Positions 48,256-63,319 are shown, numbered from the stretch's first letter. The stretch: 64,000 nt of DNA from Certhia americana (GCA_018697195.1 CM031866.1:10623469-10687468), one strand, 5' to 3'. Notes: generated from the sequence alone by a model not told the origin. Translations and numbers: made by a program.

Positions 48256-51200
48256 ATTTATCAGCAATACATTATTCCCTTTGTCTATTATTCCGTTTAT
48301 TTATTATTCTAATTAGCATTGGCACAGAACATTTTCCAGTATCACCTTTTGCTAAAAGTATTCTCCCAGTCTAGTTGAATCCTTCTGTATCATTTGGTAC
48401 CAAGATGAGCAGAACCTTACTTTATGGGGCTCAAAATGATTTCTGAGCAACTTTAGGGCTTTGCTGGTATTTTAGGTGTAATTCAAGCTAACAATTAATT
48501 TGATGTAGTGATACCAATACACTCTCTCAATGTGGTATCTTAGTACAATATTTTCCCTATTGTTGGCCTAATTTAATGTAGTGCCTCTATGGCATTATTC
48601 CACATCCATAGTAGAACAGCAATCATTAAGGAAACTTTCTGGTCTTTGAAGTTAGATTTTTATGAGTACTGCAGTGCCCAACACCTCATGGAGCGTCACC
48701 ACACTTCTACAGAAGGTACCAACTTATCAGCCCAAGAATTGAGCAGGTCTTCATAATAACTCTTTATTATTTAATTAGTTGCTGGTCAAAATCAAGACAG
48801 ATGCAAAATAGGACTTATTTGGCACAATGTGCACAACTCCATTAAACAGCCTGATTAGAGCTGAAATACCTCCCATTGGATTTCAATCATTTAATTCCTC
48901 TTTAATTTTAGAAAGGCTGATTAGCATTTCACTCAATGCCTTATAAACTTACCCTCACCTTGTAATGATATGTAGATGGAGTTGAATTTCAATCTCCATT
49001 TAACAACCATTGAAAGATTCTTGGCGAGTAATTATAGATCAAAATAACTATATTCAGAAACTGCACCTTCTAACACCTATGTGCATATTTGTATTTATAT
49101 TCATCCTTTTTTAATTCCAACAAATATTGGAAGATATTTTTCAGTGTTAAACAATAGTTCAAGAGAGACATGAGAAGAGTATAAATCAGTATTATTATAA
49201 TATTAAGTATGGTGCTAACTGCATTAAGAAAATTGCCACTTACTGCCATTTCAAAAAGCACATAATTAAATTTTGCAAAAGAGCTCGGTCCAGCTACTGA
49301 ATAAATTCTAAAGCAGCTGCAAATAGATCTTTTTCTGTTTGATGTGAAATGTTTTCAAATGGAATATCACCAGCTCAGATGTATATAATACAATTAAAAC
49401 TGTATACATTGTTTTCCTTCTAATGTTAAGGACAATGCAAAGATAAATTCATTCCACAGAAATGTTATCAATCCATTGTATTACTTCACCTAAAGAACTC
49501 AAAGCATGTTCTGAGTATCAATCAAATCTTTGCAATGAGGCTGACTTGATAATCTCCTGCCTCAAGGAAAGGTTACAGCAAAAAAAACCCCAATATAACT
49601 CTGTAGCTTTGGACCTAATCACTTGTGGGCCCCTTCATGCAGACAAGGTTTGGTCAAAACCCCAAGACATCAGCACAATAACCCATTTTAAATGTCTTTG
49701 CTTGGATGTCAGGGTATATTTGAGTCTGTATCTATGAGGATTATGTGAGTAAACAAGATTATGTACACAGTAAACATTTGCCTACATAAAGGGTGCCAGT
49801 AACAGTTTAACCAAAGGTTCTGGAGCAGGAACTATCCTGGACAATAATTTGGCTCCAACCTCCATTGAAACTCAGGGACAGCAGAAAGTTTCGGACTAAA
49901 GGGAAAGGGAAGGTGAGCCAGCTCCTATTGTAAATGTGGCCCCAGAGAACCTACAGGTGAAGATGATGGCATTACCGCCAGGAAGAACACCTTGTCAGAA
50001 CTGGGGATACAATGGCACCTAGGAAGGAACAGGATTGACCTTAGTTAATTAAGTGCAATATCATAACATAATCGAGATGCAAGAACACTTCAAGAAGGAT
50101 CTATATATCTCACTAAAATGTGCCAGTTGTGATTTATTATTGCTTCCTTATCATTATTAACTAGGTTACCAGTAAATTATTGGCCCTATACTGTGTGTTT
50201 CCCATTGTTGCAGGCAGATATCCCACTTAAAATAACAAGAACCTCAAATTTTAGCTGGCTGGTTTTTTAACAGCTACTTAAAATTATATCAAGGAATGAC
50301 AGCTCCCCATTTTCAGTTCCTGCTACTCTACAGCTCTTTGTCACAATAGCAGCATGTCACCTGGAAAATACAAAAGTCTGTTGAAATTCTCTTAAATTAG
50401 TCTTTTATCACTAATCAGTTCTGAAAATGCCATGGAAACTATGACACGACTCCACAAAGAATAAATTATTTTGGAGAACTGTATCTTTGAGGGTTAAAGG
50501 TTTTCATGCAGCAGTCTAGTACAAAACGCTGGCACAAATTGGTGAGGTTTGTGATTCCCAGGAAAAGGAATTTTTTGCAGATGACAAAGGAGTTGTACTC
50601 CCTAGTGAGCATTCCCTCCTGGTCTCTCACTGTGCTCAAAAAGCCCTGTGGAAGAACTCGAGCTTCAGTCAGCCAAGGCTTGGAAATTTGCTAGTATTGC
50701 CAAAAGGAGAATCCAGGTACATGCATTTTTTTAAAAAAAAAAAAAACGAACTCACCACTGTACCACCCAACAACCCAGCATATTTCCTGAAATAGGGGCA
50801 ACAATGCCCCTAAAGTGCAGTATTGACATGCAGGAATAGTGTCCAAATTTATAAACTATTGAAAACTCAATTTTGCCATGTCCTGTAAATTTGTCAAGTT
50901 ATAGATTGTAAATTTTTGAGCAGATTCAAACACAATAATGGACCTACTTAAATTTCAAATTACTTACAAAATTCTGTTTAAGCCTGCTAGAATGTCTCTG
51001 TTTCCACATTGATTTTTTATGATTAAATTATTAAATTTCCAAATCTCCTCTGAGAATTCAAGGAGTTCTCCACAGAACAGAGAGCAGGACCAGAACATGA
51101 TTAGAGCAATAGGAGATTAAACCAATCCAAAACATACAGTGATCCAGTTTTAATCTTTGGCTTCTGAGGCTGATTAATTAGCATGGTGTTTCAGTGACAC

Positions 51201-54200
51201 CATAGTCTTTCAAACAAAATACCACAGACTGGACTTGGATCAGAGTAAAAACCCTTAATGAATATTACTGGAGTGGAGCCTTTGCAAATCCAATGACTAT
51301 TTATATATTGGTCCACAGTTTGAAAAGTTAAAAAATAAACTCAAGTTGACATTTATTCACCAAGCCTTTAGAGAACTTACAATGTGTGGTTTACAGGGGT
51401 TCATTTCAATATTCTGAGCAAGTTTAATGAAATGTCATGTAAAGTCAGTGGGATTTAGAAGGGTTATGATTGTTCCTGAAAGCAAGGAAAAATTAATCTT
51501 AAAACTATTTTAGAATTAATACCAAAGACCCTATGTTCTTCTAATTGATTAGCAGTAAACAGCAGTACCCATGTACAACATAAATCCTAGACTGTTTTCC
51601 TTCTGCCTAACCTCTGAGATATTGCTTAGTTTAGCTCATCCGCAGAGCTTTGCCACTATAATTTTTATAGTGTTTTAATTCTGAAATATTAAGGTTGCAC
51701 TTCGTGCCACAATCTCGTTTTGTACATACAAAACATGTTCAGATTCTGAATTGCCTTGGAGAAAAAAAAAAACCAACTCACATCTAATATTGTCTTCAAA
51801 TCCATTCCCAGTAGATAGGAAAAAAAAAACCCTTTTCAACTCTTGGAGATTTACCTTCATGTTACATTCAGTAAGAAATGCTCACAGGTTCTTTAGAGAT
51901 GCCAGACACCTGTATTAATTTATGTGTAAAAGTTAAAACACATATCTAGGAAAACTAAAGGTTTAATTAACACCTCTTGAGAGCCGTTTCTAAAACTACC
52001 ATATGGCCACAAGTATCTTCTAACCCATCAGTGTAATTTTGGGGTCTGGTGTTACAGAATATCCAGAAATGGATATGCATTAACTATGCAAGACTAAAGT
52101 ATATGGTCTCCTGATTACTTTAAAATAAGTTATTTTACTGAGAAGTTTAATGAAGAGAAATAATTGCCCTCCCTTTGCTAATGATGATTCTGCTGGGTTA
52201 TTAGAAGACATTTTATGCATCCCATCTTTTGAGTGTAACCTAGTATGGAAATGGAGGAACAAGGATTGTTTCACCTACTACATGCATAGATACATGCAGA
52301 AATCAAAGAACAACCTGTACATTGCTGATCCCATTTACTCAAAAATAACGATTATACAACAGTGCATTCTTTGTGTGCTCTCATCCCAAAACTTTTTGCA
52401 CATAATGTAATAAAAAGAGGAAGGGAAGAAAATCTTAAAACTATTTTCAATCCCACCAGTTTTTTAAAACATGCAGCAATATAAAAACACTGTATCTGAG
52501 GAAAAAAACCCACTCTCCTAATTTATTAGATGTGATGGCGCTTTCTTACAAAGACACAGATTTTGCGCTTGCAGCTCATTAAACAAAAACTCAAGAAATA
52601 AATTGGACTTTCCTAATCCTGGTTGCACAAAACTCTATTCCTATTCACCACACAGAAACTTTTTGTCTTCCTCCCAGCTCTTGGGGGATCGTGTACCAGG
52701 GAGAAAAATGCCTTTGCAAACCACAAACCACAAAGACTGAAATAGGATCACTGGATCTAAACCACTCCAACTCCTTGAGCAAAAGAAATTGCTTCTATTG
52801 AGAACAAACTGGATAAACACTTGAACTCTGATATTATCCCTTAGATGACAGAGCACCATGTGGGTGAAATATAGACATCAAGAGCCATTCTTAGACAGTA
52901 CACTTGCTAAACAATTTTCAGCTCAATTATCTCTTAGGAGTAAAAATATCAGTTAAAAGATCTGGACTGTAAAGCCAAGTCTGTTGTGCTTTCAAAATCA
53001 AATGTACAAAAGAAGCTATATCACGACTTTAAAATTAATTAGGGAATAAGTTGCCTCTGATATCTTTTCAGAATTCAATACCTTTTGAAGACAAACAACG
53101 ATAATGAATCATTCATTGCAAAGTGGCTTAAATTCCTTTTCAGGTGTCATACATTAATGGCAATATGGTTTTGCCAAGTGAATGTATCATTTTTGGGCCT
53201 AGGGCAATGACTCACAGAAATAATTATCCTTTATTAGACTGGTGCTTGTGTACAAGATAAACAACTGATAAGCCACAGAGTTGTCCATCACAACTATCCT
53301 GTCAGACTGTTGTTAAAGGATGTCAAAGGACTGATATTTATGGGGGGATTATATCAAGTACACATACCTATATAAGAAGTTGAACACTTTAAATTTATCC
53401 ATTGGCAAAACCTCATCACTGATCAGAGCACCCAACAAAATCTTTTTTTTTTTTAAAAATCCCATTCAATTTTGCATAAAAACACCAGTAAAAAAAATCA
53501 AAAGGTCTCAGAACACATATTAAAAGATGTAATATTTTTGCCTCACATAAGGCAGATTATCTAAGACATCTTGGCTGCATCTAATTCTAAAAAAAAGTAA
53601 AAGGCAATATGAAAGCCTTACCAGACTTTACCCTGTTCCCATTTTAACCAAAAGAGATTTTGTCAGTACCTTTATTAAGGATATGCTACCTCTACTCTTT
53701 TGCAACAAGAAAGCCTTTTGTTCTCAGTCAACTCTGCTGCAATATTTTCTCACCATCTCCATGACAAAGAAGCATATCATCCTACAGACCTCTCCTTCAC
53801 ACCAGTGAAGTGCCTTTTTGATATTTTAATGCCTAGAATTCAAGTCGAATGCAGCTGTCTCTGCATTTCTTCTAATTCTGCAGTTTTCAGCCTTCAAAAG
53901 AAGGTACTGAAGCAACTATAACTGTACCTGAACCAAAGGAGGCCTTACTCATGTAAACCCCAAATCTTTAATTCAAATATTTAATCATAATTAATCATGT
54001 GTTTTATTCATTGCCAGTTTTCTAACTTTAAAATTTTGACACAATATCTAGAGTTGTGCAACTAAAAGGTTGCCAACAGCACTTTAAAAGAGCATTCAAA
54101 GAAGCAAAACAAAATCAAAACTCCCACCACACTCAAAATCCAGGTTTCTACTCTTCCTTAAAAATCTAATTGAAATACAAGCCAGGTGGATACAGACAAC

Positions 54201-57200
54201 TCAAAGCAGGTAAAAATGTTTTATATGAAGTGTAAAATGTTCTGATGAATAGTAGGCGAGAGGCAACAGAAAGAAAACAGAACAAGATGGATTTTGCATT
54301 TCTCAAATGGGGTAATAATGCACGCTGTACCTCAGGTTTTTTGGTGATTTATCTGGGATTTTTTTTTTCCTTCTGTGCAGCATGCATGAGACAAGATTTA
54401 TTGTTGTAAATATAGCTATACAAACTCAAACCCATAAATCTAACCACCAGGAGAACATAATGTGAGTTATGGGTTGAGATGGATTCTGAAGGGAAAAAAG
54501 ACACGTTCATTTTAAAAGAGAAAAACTAACATTAGTTGATGATATTTTCCTCAGACACAATGCACAAGAAAACACATGTAGGATCCTTTTCCAGCCTGTA
54601 AGGAAGAAAAGCCAAATGAATCTCCATTTCTCTTTTGGTTCACAGGGTCTAGTACTGCTGGCTATGTTAATTTCAATAATTTCAATCTAAATCACTGTTG
54701 CTAGTGGTTATGACAAAAAAATTCCTCAGAATGATTCAACCCTGCCATAGAGATCTGAGTGGAAGATGAAGATTTGAGATCAAGATTGGGAGAAAAGGGA
54801 AATCACAACAGGGGTTTCACACAGCCCACTGAAGGCACAAGATTTCCCTTTTGCAAACTTTAGCTCAAGTTCTGCATGTTTTATAAAAATAAGAAGAACG
54901 ATGAGTGACAGGGTGAAGGAAGAGTGGAGAAACATCATCTCAGATTGCAGACATTTGCTGCAACTGCCAAATGCTGCTTCTAAAGGCTGAGCAAGGTTCT
55001 ACTGTGGCTGCCACACTGCTTGCAGGAGCAGAAAACAGCACAGCTCACTCCAGGAGCTCTGCTGCTGCTCATCTGTTAGTTTTAACAGCCAGCAGTCCAA
55101 CTTCCATCTCCTCTGGTTGTTGACTTCTCTAAGGTAGCCTTTATTAGGAGTTACTGCATGGTCATACATTGCTCTCTACATCCCTAGGACACACAGGCCC
55201 TCCCACAAGCCAGCCCAACCTCAATAAAATTTTAATAAAATGTTTTGGAAAGAGTACGGTTTTAATCAGAAATTTTAACACCATCATAATGCCTGTTAAT
55301 AGTAAAAAACAAAGCAGAAATGCTGTCTTAATTAAATGAGATTGATTATACAGCTGTCCACTGTGATGGAACCAAGCAGTGGATTAAATTTTCAGCTATG
55401 AAAAAGGACATTCCTATAAGGGCTTTCTACATCAAAGTGTGAAATTCTCTGTCTTCCCTACCTCCAATCTCAGAAACGAGGACCTTTTCCTATTTAACAG
55501 AAACCCACAGAGGGTCTCTAGCTGGGACATGATGTATTATTTAGCTTTGTTCAGGTCAGGCAGGCAATACCTGGCTTTCAGCAGCACTAGGAAATCTCCT
55601 GGGGTGTTCTCTCTCTCCTCCAATTCTCCCTTTTGCTGCTCAGACATTTCAGTTCTTCAACTTAGGTATTACATGAGGCATGTTGTACAGATCTCAGTCA
55701 TGTGGCACTCAGACACTGGATCACCACAGCAATTGGGAAAGGTGATTTTATCAAATCATAGAGAGCTTTTATTAGTCTTACTGAAATGCCATAAAAAAAT
55801 CCCCAAAAACCAAAACCCTTCTACCTGCCTGGTTCTGGTCTGTCTCTTCATGACTCTTTCTCCTGCTTTTCAACAAAGCTGCTGTTTCTTTTGAGCTTTT
55901 CAAGAAAGCTCAAAAATCTGTCTCACATCAAACCTCAGACACTTGTCCCACCACAGCAGCACGTGAGATAAATTCTATTTCACATAAATCTCAGGTGTGG
56001 TTTGCTCAAACTAGATGTAAAATTCCATACACACCAGTTGACAAGACCAGTTAAATACACAACATTTATTTATTAGACATCAGAAAATCTTGCTGAAACA
56101 CATGTATAGCAAGCAAGAGTTTCTCTCTATTACCTGTCAATGTGTTTCTGCCATGATATTGAAGTATTTTGCCCTGCAGTCAAAGAGAGTTTCAATAGTG
56201 GGGAATTTTTTTTTTTCAGGGAAATTTGCTAAAATGCTGAAAAGGTAAAATTTGAAACTTCCTCATGGCAATGTAAAACATGCAAAATGATGCTGACATA
56301 GTTCCCGCAATCTCTGCGTGACTGTAGTGAATTTTCAAACAAAGCACTGAAGTACTCAGGATGATTACGTGCTGGAGAAAGTCTAATTAACACAACTGCT
56401 GTAAAAGGGTATTGCATCTTTTGATAATTGATCTTTATCAGAAATGGAAAAGCAGAGGTGTAGAATTAAATTGATTGATTAAATTGATCTATTGCTTTCT
56501 GGATGAAAACAAACAATAGCTACTTCTTGGCACTCACAAAAGAAATCAATTTTTGAGAGACAGCAGGGTAAAACTCTAAAAAAACCTTGTTAAAAGACAG
56601 AAATTTTTCTAAAATAAACTTTAAAAAACAAAAAGGTAGTAAATAAAAGCTGTATTTTCTGTTCTGAATAATCTTAATGCTTTGCTGGTCAGCCACAATG
56701 ATACATTTACCACAGCACCTTCCCATCTACCAGCCTAGAGGAAAAGCTTCTAAGACCAACACAGTCAGACAACCCATAAACTGTGAATCCCAGTAGAAAA
56801 TTCTGACATTCTGGACTGCCAAAGGTAAATATGCTTACTAACCACCCTTCCTTGCCTCTAACTTTTTAAGGGAATAATATTCAACAACCATGCTGATAAA
56901 GAAGCCAAAAATAATAATTCAACATTCAGTCCTTATTGGGCAGCAAAATGCTCACTGAGTTCGGTATAATTCAGCAATATCTGTTTGGTTTACTCATGTG
57001 ATTAAACAACATCTGTGTGAGAAAGTTCACTTGCATTTCAGCCAGTTCTCACCTGTAAGAGGTCACTGGCTCATCATCTCTTCAGAATAATTTACAGGAT
57101 AAAAACAAAAAACAAAATGAAACCACAAAACAAAACCATAGAAAAATTTATCAAAGATCTCCACATAAAAAAAAGGCTGATTGTGGCATCTTCACTTAAG

Positions 57201-60200
57201 CATTGTCCTGAGACTTTGCTGACCTAGGAGTTCAATATTGAATAAGGAGGATGAGATTTGGCTATTAAATACATATAGAGATTTCTGAACTGTGAAGAAG
57301 ACAAAAACCTGTAAATTTACAAAATTACCACATGTACAAGTTACATACAATTTTTTGGAAACTGGATACTGTGAATTTTATTCACAGTATTTCTTTATCT
57401 CCACTTTAAACTTGACAAGTCATACCTGGAACCATTTATCTAAACACCTTAAGTTTTCATGTATGTTGAATTCAAACCTCATATGGGTAAAAATTTCATG
57501 ACATAATGATTCAGGAAAAGATCCAAGTAACAATGTTCTGGAACTGGGATAAATTTGCATGCCTTTTATAGACAGAATTTATGCAATTAAGAGTTACATT
57601 TCAGAGATTAAAGGTGAGCTCAATTCATCTGTAATTATGCAAAGAAAATGGATCAGCAAATGAAATTCTGTTACAGGATAAAACTGAATGCATTGATTGA
57701 GCTTTTTTTATCAGTTTCTATTTTTATTGTGTTCCTGTTTTCCTCTTTGTTCAATAATGAAGGGGAGGGGTTGTAAGCATCCAAGCTTGAGCCCCCATAT
57801 GCAGAGCAAAGTTTCCATTGCTGTGCATTATCAAACTGGGCATTAATTTCTTCCAATTTTATTTCAACTTTGCCACGGGACATCTGTTCTTGTGTGCTGT
57901 ATTATATTATTAACAATTTCTACACTCTGTTACAAGAACTCAGACAACAATTTTGAAAGGATGCTCCTGCTTTAACTTAAGAATTCTAGAATGTGCTTTT
58001 TGAAAATTAAAATGCCAGTACTTCTCTCTTATTATGGTAACAGCTGAACATCCATTTCCAAGCTGAGGATGTAGGGAGAAACCAGATGTGGTGTGATATG
58101 TACTGCATGACAAACTTATTCCTTACTGGTCTGTGCTACACCATACAAAAAGGAGAGATTTTCTACAACCAAATCCTCGGAATTTGTGAACAATGCAACT
58201 CCAAATCACTCCGTTTCCTTTTAGGAGTGAAACCCCAACCACAGTACACTTTTCTACAGCAAAATCAGAGCCATTTGCTATCAATTTTTGATGGAAGGGA
58301 GATTTCCCAAAGGGGGAATCAATCATCCAGATTCCTCTTCCACTCCAACATAAATGAACTTCAGTTTATATAATTAAGATTAAGACCAAATTTGTCTGAA
58401 TCTTCAAAATTAATACTGCAAAGACAACCTTACGGTTTAATCCATCATACAGCATTAAGTTACAGCTGGATGTCAATTTTTAATAAAGTTACACTTTATC
58501 AAAAATAGTTATTTGCCTAAACTAAGCATCCTCAGGACTGCAGCATTATTTGAGAAAAGGGAAACAGGAATCCCAAAACACCGTTTATTTAAAACTTCTC
58601 TTTGTTGGCAAAAGTTTGTCTTCAGCCTAATGAGCATTTCCATGTAGGTTTCATAGCTGGAAAAAGGACAGTGTGAAAAGGTTTCCAAATCAACATGGGC
58701 TGTTCTAAGACCTAAATCTGGGAAAACAATCAAAATACACTTGGAACATTTGGGCCAGATTCCTAAATGTAACAGTAAAGTTATAAATTATTTTCACTGA
58801 TGAGATTTGGAATAATTGCATGATAGCTGAAACCCAAGGCTGTGTGCCACTTTAAATAGGTTCAGGGTTTGTTATTAATGCATCACTTGAGCCATCGGGT
58901 CATTGGACTTGGACAGGAAAGAAAATAAAGATCCTGGCTTCCAAACCAGCTTTCTTGGGATTACTCAGATGCCCAGCTCCTGTGTCAGCTTGCTTGTGCA
59001 GTAAAACAAAGAACACACGCACAAAAACCCCCATCCATATGCCTTCTCCATGTTACAGGAATCAGTCTCTGGATTTCTGTGTTAGCCTAATAATAAGGAT
59101 ACAGGAAAGGATGCACAATGCATGACACATGAGCCAAAGGCTTGGTTATTGTACAAAATAAATCACTACTTAATTACACTTTGCCAAATAGCATACAGCT
59201 TTCTTGTGGCACACACCCAGCAAGCATTCTTTACTGTAATACTTATAATATTGGCAACTTCAATTGACAAAATTGATAAGAGTCTAACTCAATTTCATTT
59301 ACTTTATCAGTGAACACTTCTCTAAGAACTATGCTTCTTACTGAAGGAGTTTGATTTTAGTGGTTGCCACTTAAAAGCTTGGAAAGTTTTGGAAAGTTTT
59401 CTTTTATGTTAAAAAAAAACCACCAAAAAACAAACAAAAAAACCCCTCACTGCTACAAAATAAATACACAGTGCAAAGAGTTAACATTTCCACTCAGAGA
59501 ACCTCATCCTGACAAGAAACTTCTCAGATAGATATGCCTTTAACCTTGCCAGCCTGCCAAAAATCCAGCTGGGTTATAATGGCAGACACAATGGTAGGGG
59601 AGTGACATCTCCACCATAATAAGCAGCTAAAACAGAGACAATTTCATTACAAACCAAAACGAACATTTTGTCAGCTGTTGCTATAATACACAACTGCTGA
59701 AAATAGGGTATCACAAATAATGATAAATATTCATTAGGACATCATTACAAGGCTATGAGAGACACAGCTCAAGCAGAGCTGCCATTGCTGCCTTTACAAG
59801 TCACTATCCCTTCTCTCAAGATGCTAAACTCTCTTAACTGATGGCCAGCAATGACTTTTCCTAAACATCAGCAGGAAACACAACAGTTTAGGATTTCATG
59901 GCAGACTCTCAGTGCCTCACAGGAGTGAGCTTTTAAAGAGAAACAAAAGCAGAAGAGAGTCTACGGGCAGATGGTAGGCAGCCGGGGAAAAGTCATGCTG
60001 TGTTGGCTGACCAGCTAAAAAGAAACAGAGGGAGATGGTCCAGCAAACCCATTGTGGAATAGACAAGGGGAAAATTTGAGGGGATCACAAACAGCTTGCT
60101 TCTGTTGCTGGTGCCCCTATTCCCTGAAGTGCAGGAGTTCAAACCAAGTAGAACTTGGCAGAGAATATGGGATACCATACCAACTCCCCCTGGCACAGCT

Positions 60201-62160
60201 GCCTCTTTCCTTTCTGCTCTTGTGACTCCCTAGGCTGCCACAGCTTCCATCAGGTTTTGTATTGAAATGGCTTTAGCCATCTAAGGAGTAAGCAGGTAAC
60301 AAAATGAAAGAGAAAGTCTCAGGCTGAACCTGCCCTAAACAAAGGGATTACTACTGTATCAACAATATTGCATCCACTTGAGGCGTTCCAGAACAACGTC
60401 TGCACTCAACAGTCACAGGAGAACTGCAATTTATGTACTTCTAATGCTCCTGCAGCCTCATAAACTACCATTAACACATCTCTGGCAGGCCAATTTCTAT
60501 TATGGACCTTTGAGCTTTCATGATGCTAAAAAGCAATGCATTCAACCCCATCACACTCTCCCCACTCCCACATGTATGTATTTATGTCCTGGCTTTGCAA
60601 TGATCACCCAATTTCTACACGTCATCACTATCCACAAAGGTTTAAAAGTCACAAACTGAGCAAATCATGGGTGTGAAGAAAAGATAGTTTAGATGATTAT
60701 AATAGGGTCCATCTTTTGAAGCACAGGTTCTTACTTTGTAAGAAATATGAAGCATGGAAAGTGCAACAGCTTTTCTCCAGTCAGAGCATGCCTGGCAGGC
60801 AAGGAGGGTTTGGAGCAGCTGGTCCAGCCTCCATCTGCACTGAGGCCAAAGCAGGCTGTCTGAACTCAGCCCTGCCACAGGACAAGGCACCTTGCCATAC
60901 TTCATTCAAGGAGATTTTATCACCTGATGGATTATGCGAGTTACAGAATATAATACTTCTAATGACACAAATTCTCATTTAAAAACTGAACAAACAAGAA
61001 AACCCCAGCACAGTGGATAGTTCAACAGACTAATTCATCTCTTTATCAACCAAGGCCTAAATCACCACCAAAGCTTTTTTCCCTAATTTTCGTATAAACA
61101 TTCTTCATTGTATTCTAATTGAGAGCTGCTTATCAACTGTCTGGCAAGATAACAAAATGAGAATAAGAAATTCATAAAAGGCCTATTTCTCTCAAAAATC
61201 TTTGCCCACAAAACCACTTTAGCAGTAAAACATATAGAACCCAACAGAGAAGAGGGTAGGTGAAATTTCTCTTTTAACTCAAGTGGATCACAAAGAAAGG
61301 GAGTGAAAGAATGTGGGCCAAAAATCCAGATAGCTGCCTGGGACAGGAGATTGAATTTTTAACAGTCAAATATCCAAGACATAAAAATCTCAAGCTTGTT
61401 CCAGGAAATGAATATATTACATTCCTCACTGAGCCCTTGAACCTCACCCATCTAAGTGCACAGGAAAGAAGAGAATTTCTTCATAAATTAGAAATAAGAG
61501 AAACAGTGAATAAAGGCTGAGTCATCACAACTAAAACTTCAACTTCCACCTACACCTCTTACACATGCACACACACAGAAGATGAACAGCATTGTTTATG
61601 AACACTGACACATCTTAATATCAGATGAGTCATAACACAAGGTATTTCAGGGTTCACTTTATCATAGCACATTAGAGGGACAAAAAAAAAATGGACTGCT
61701 TATCCAACCCACATATGCTTTGTCCAATGCAGTGTAAGATTTCCTTTTCATATATATTTTTTAATATGAACAGTATCTCACTTTAAACAAAGTCCATTTC
61801 TGAAACTGAGGCAGTCATCCCAAAGCAGGTTTGGCTAGCAGTCAGTGTGATACTGGATGCTTTGTAGTGATAACTGGAGATAGTCTTGTACTACTTATAT
61901 TTATTTTCATTCCTACCTCTTAAATCTATGCATATCTTAAAAGTTTCACAAGTTACGTAATCAGTTAATTATTTCCTCTCCTAACATTTCCAGTACTTCA
62001 TATCAAAATTTAGCTGCAACTGTACCCCAGCTGTGGATATTTGAATCAGTCCTCATTCCTATTGTATGATGTTCTGAGACAACAGCAACAGCACAGACTC
62101 CTTGCCTCCTCCTGTGCTAAACTTTGCTTATCAGACCTCTAAAATCCCCAGAACTCATTA
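48256..62160. other. Intergenic stretch, nothing recognised
   Basis: About 14 kb of AT-rich noncoding sequence. Several sub-blocks (48250-49330, 53040-53270) are rich in TAATTA and GATTA-type motifs and have an enhancer-like look, but this cannot be shown without alignment. The longest open frame (151 codons, 55439-55894) has no recognisable domain. Confidence 0.5.
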
Positions 62161-62190
62161 AAACAAAGAACGCAACCCTTCAGTAAAACC

Positions 62191-62218
62191 ATGAGTGACC
62201 AGGCTCAGTTTACCCCAG
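62191..62218 (+). other. Possible short first coding exon MSDQAQFTP
   Basis: ATGAGTGACC in a fair context (AAAACC before ATG), then eight more codons and TTTACCCCAG|GTAAGA, a strong donor. It lies on the side where TNFAIP8L3 is expected and on the matching strand. The peptide matches nothing I recognise, and short ATG-to-donor combinations arise by chance. No partner exon is visible. Confidence 0.12.
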
Positions 62219-63281
62219 GTAAGATATTTTATCTCCAGAATGATATAATTCATCATTTATCATTCATCATGGTATCACCTACTGCTTTAGATCCTGTTCT
62301 CTACATTCTCAGTAGACTTATAATGCCAAGGCACCTGGTCGGCTCTAATGAGGCTGTGAAAGTTCTGTTTAGGGTTGTGTGGTCTCATTTAGCCAGACTG
62401 GTGTTTGCTGGGTATGATTTCTTATCAGTCATGAGGTTCAATCAGGGTTCATTGCCCCTCAAAATGGTGGGAAACTTGCTTTAATCTAATGAAGGAGCAC
62501 ACTTGCTTCAGTACCCTGATGATCTCCTGCACCATTTCAGTTCACTGACTATGGGATGACTTTCTGTGCTTCTTCAGACTCTTTTATCATAACACCTGCT
62601 GCAGCCACTGATCTGCCCTTGGGCTTGTGCTCTCATTATGAGTCTGTGCAGTGACTCAGCTGCTCCCTGGAACTGTTGGTGGGGAGCTGAGTGGTGTTAC
62701 ACAACCCACCCATGGACACCATCACAAATCCATTCCTTCACTTGGGTTCTCAGGAAGCAACTGGGCCTCTCAGCCATGCACAGAGAGGGTTTGGATTCTC
62801 ACATTCCAAAATACCTAGTGCTGTCTCCTCAGTTTTTGCACCACATGCTGCTGATCTAATCATCCCACTCTAGCACCCTTCACACCAGCACTCAATTTCC
62901 CTGTCACTCCCCAATCCTTTGTGGTGCTTAGTGCTTCCTGGGAGATGCTGAGCCTCCAATTCCACCTGCTTTTCTGAAAATGGGAAATGCTTGGCCTCCC
63001 TCGTGACTCAATCTTGGCATTCATGTCAAATACACCAGACATTGCAATTTTGATATGACAAAAGCCTTGGTAGAAACAGTTGTTATAGGAATGGCTGGGT
63101 TATCATCTTTGGTTCCAAACTGCTTTCAGATAATGGATGTGATTCTCTCCTACCTACAGTTTTTGTTTTAATTCTTTAATTTTTATATGTACTTCACAGG
63201 TGCACAACAAACCAAGAGGGAAGATGCCCTGCAGACTGGTGATGTGTCCTCTGAGGTTTGACTGGTTAATGTCCAGAGATG
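62219..63281. other. Intergenic stretch, nothing recognised
   Basis: Moderately GC-richer than the preceding block, with several short overlapping open frames on both strands. No domain, exon pair or repeat recognised. Confidence 0.5.
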
Positions 63282-63319
63282 CCTGGACTATCCTGTGATC
63301 CCTGGACTATCCTGTGATC
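63282..63319 (+). repeat. 19-bp perfect tandem duplication
   Basis: CCTGGACTATCCTGTGATC occurs twice back to back (63282-63300 and 63301-63319). Probably a recent replication-slippage event, with no evident function. Confidence 0.95.

Noticed and set aside
55439..55894. 151-codon open frame on the plus strand
   Set aside because: No recognisable domain, no promoter or splice support. It is shorter than the 244-codon frame and compatible with chance or an old insertion.
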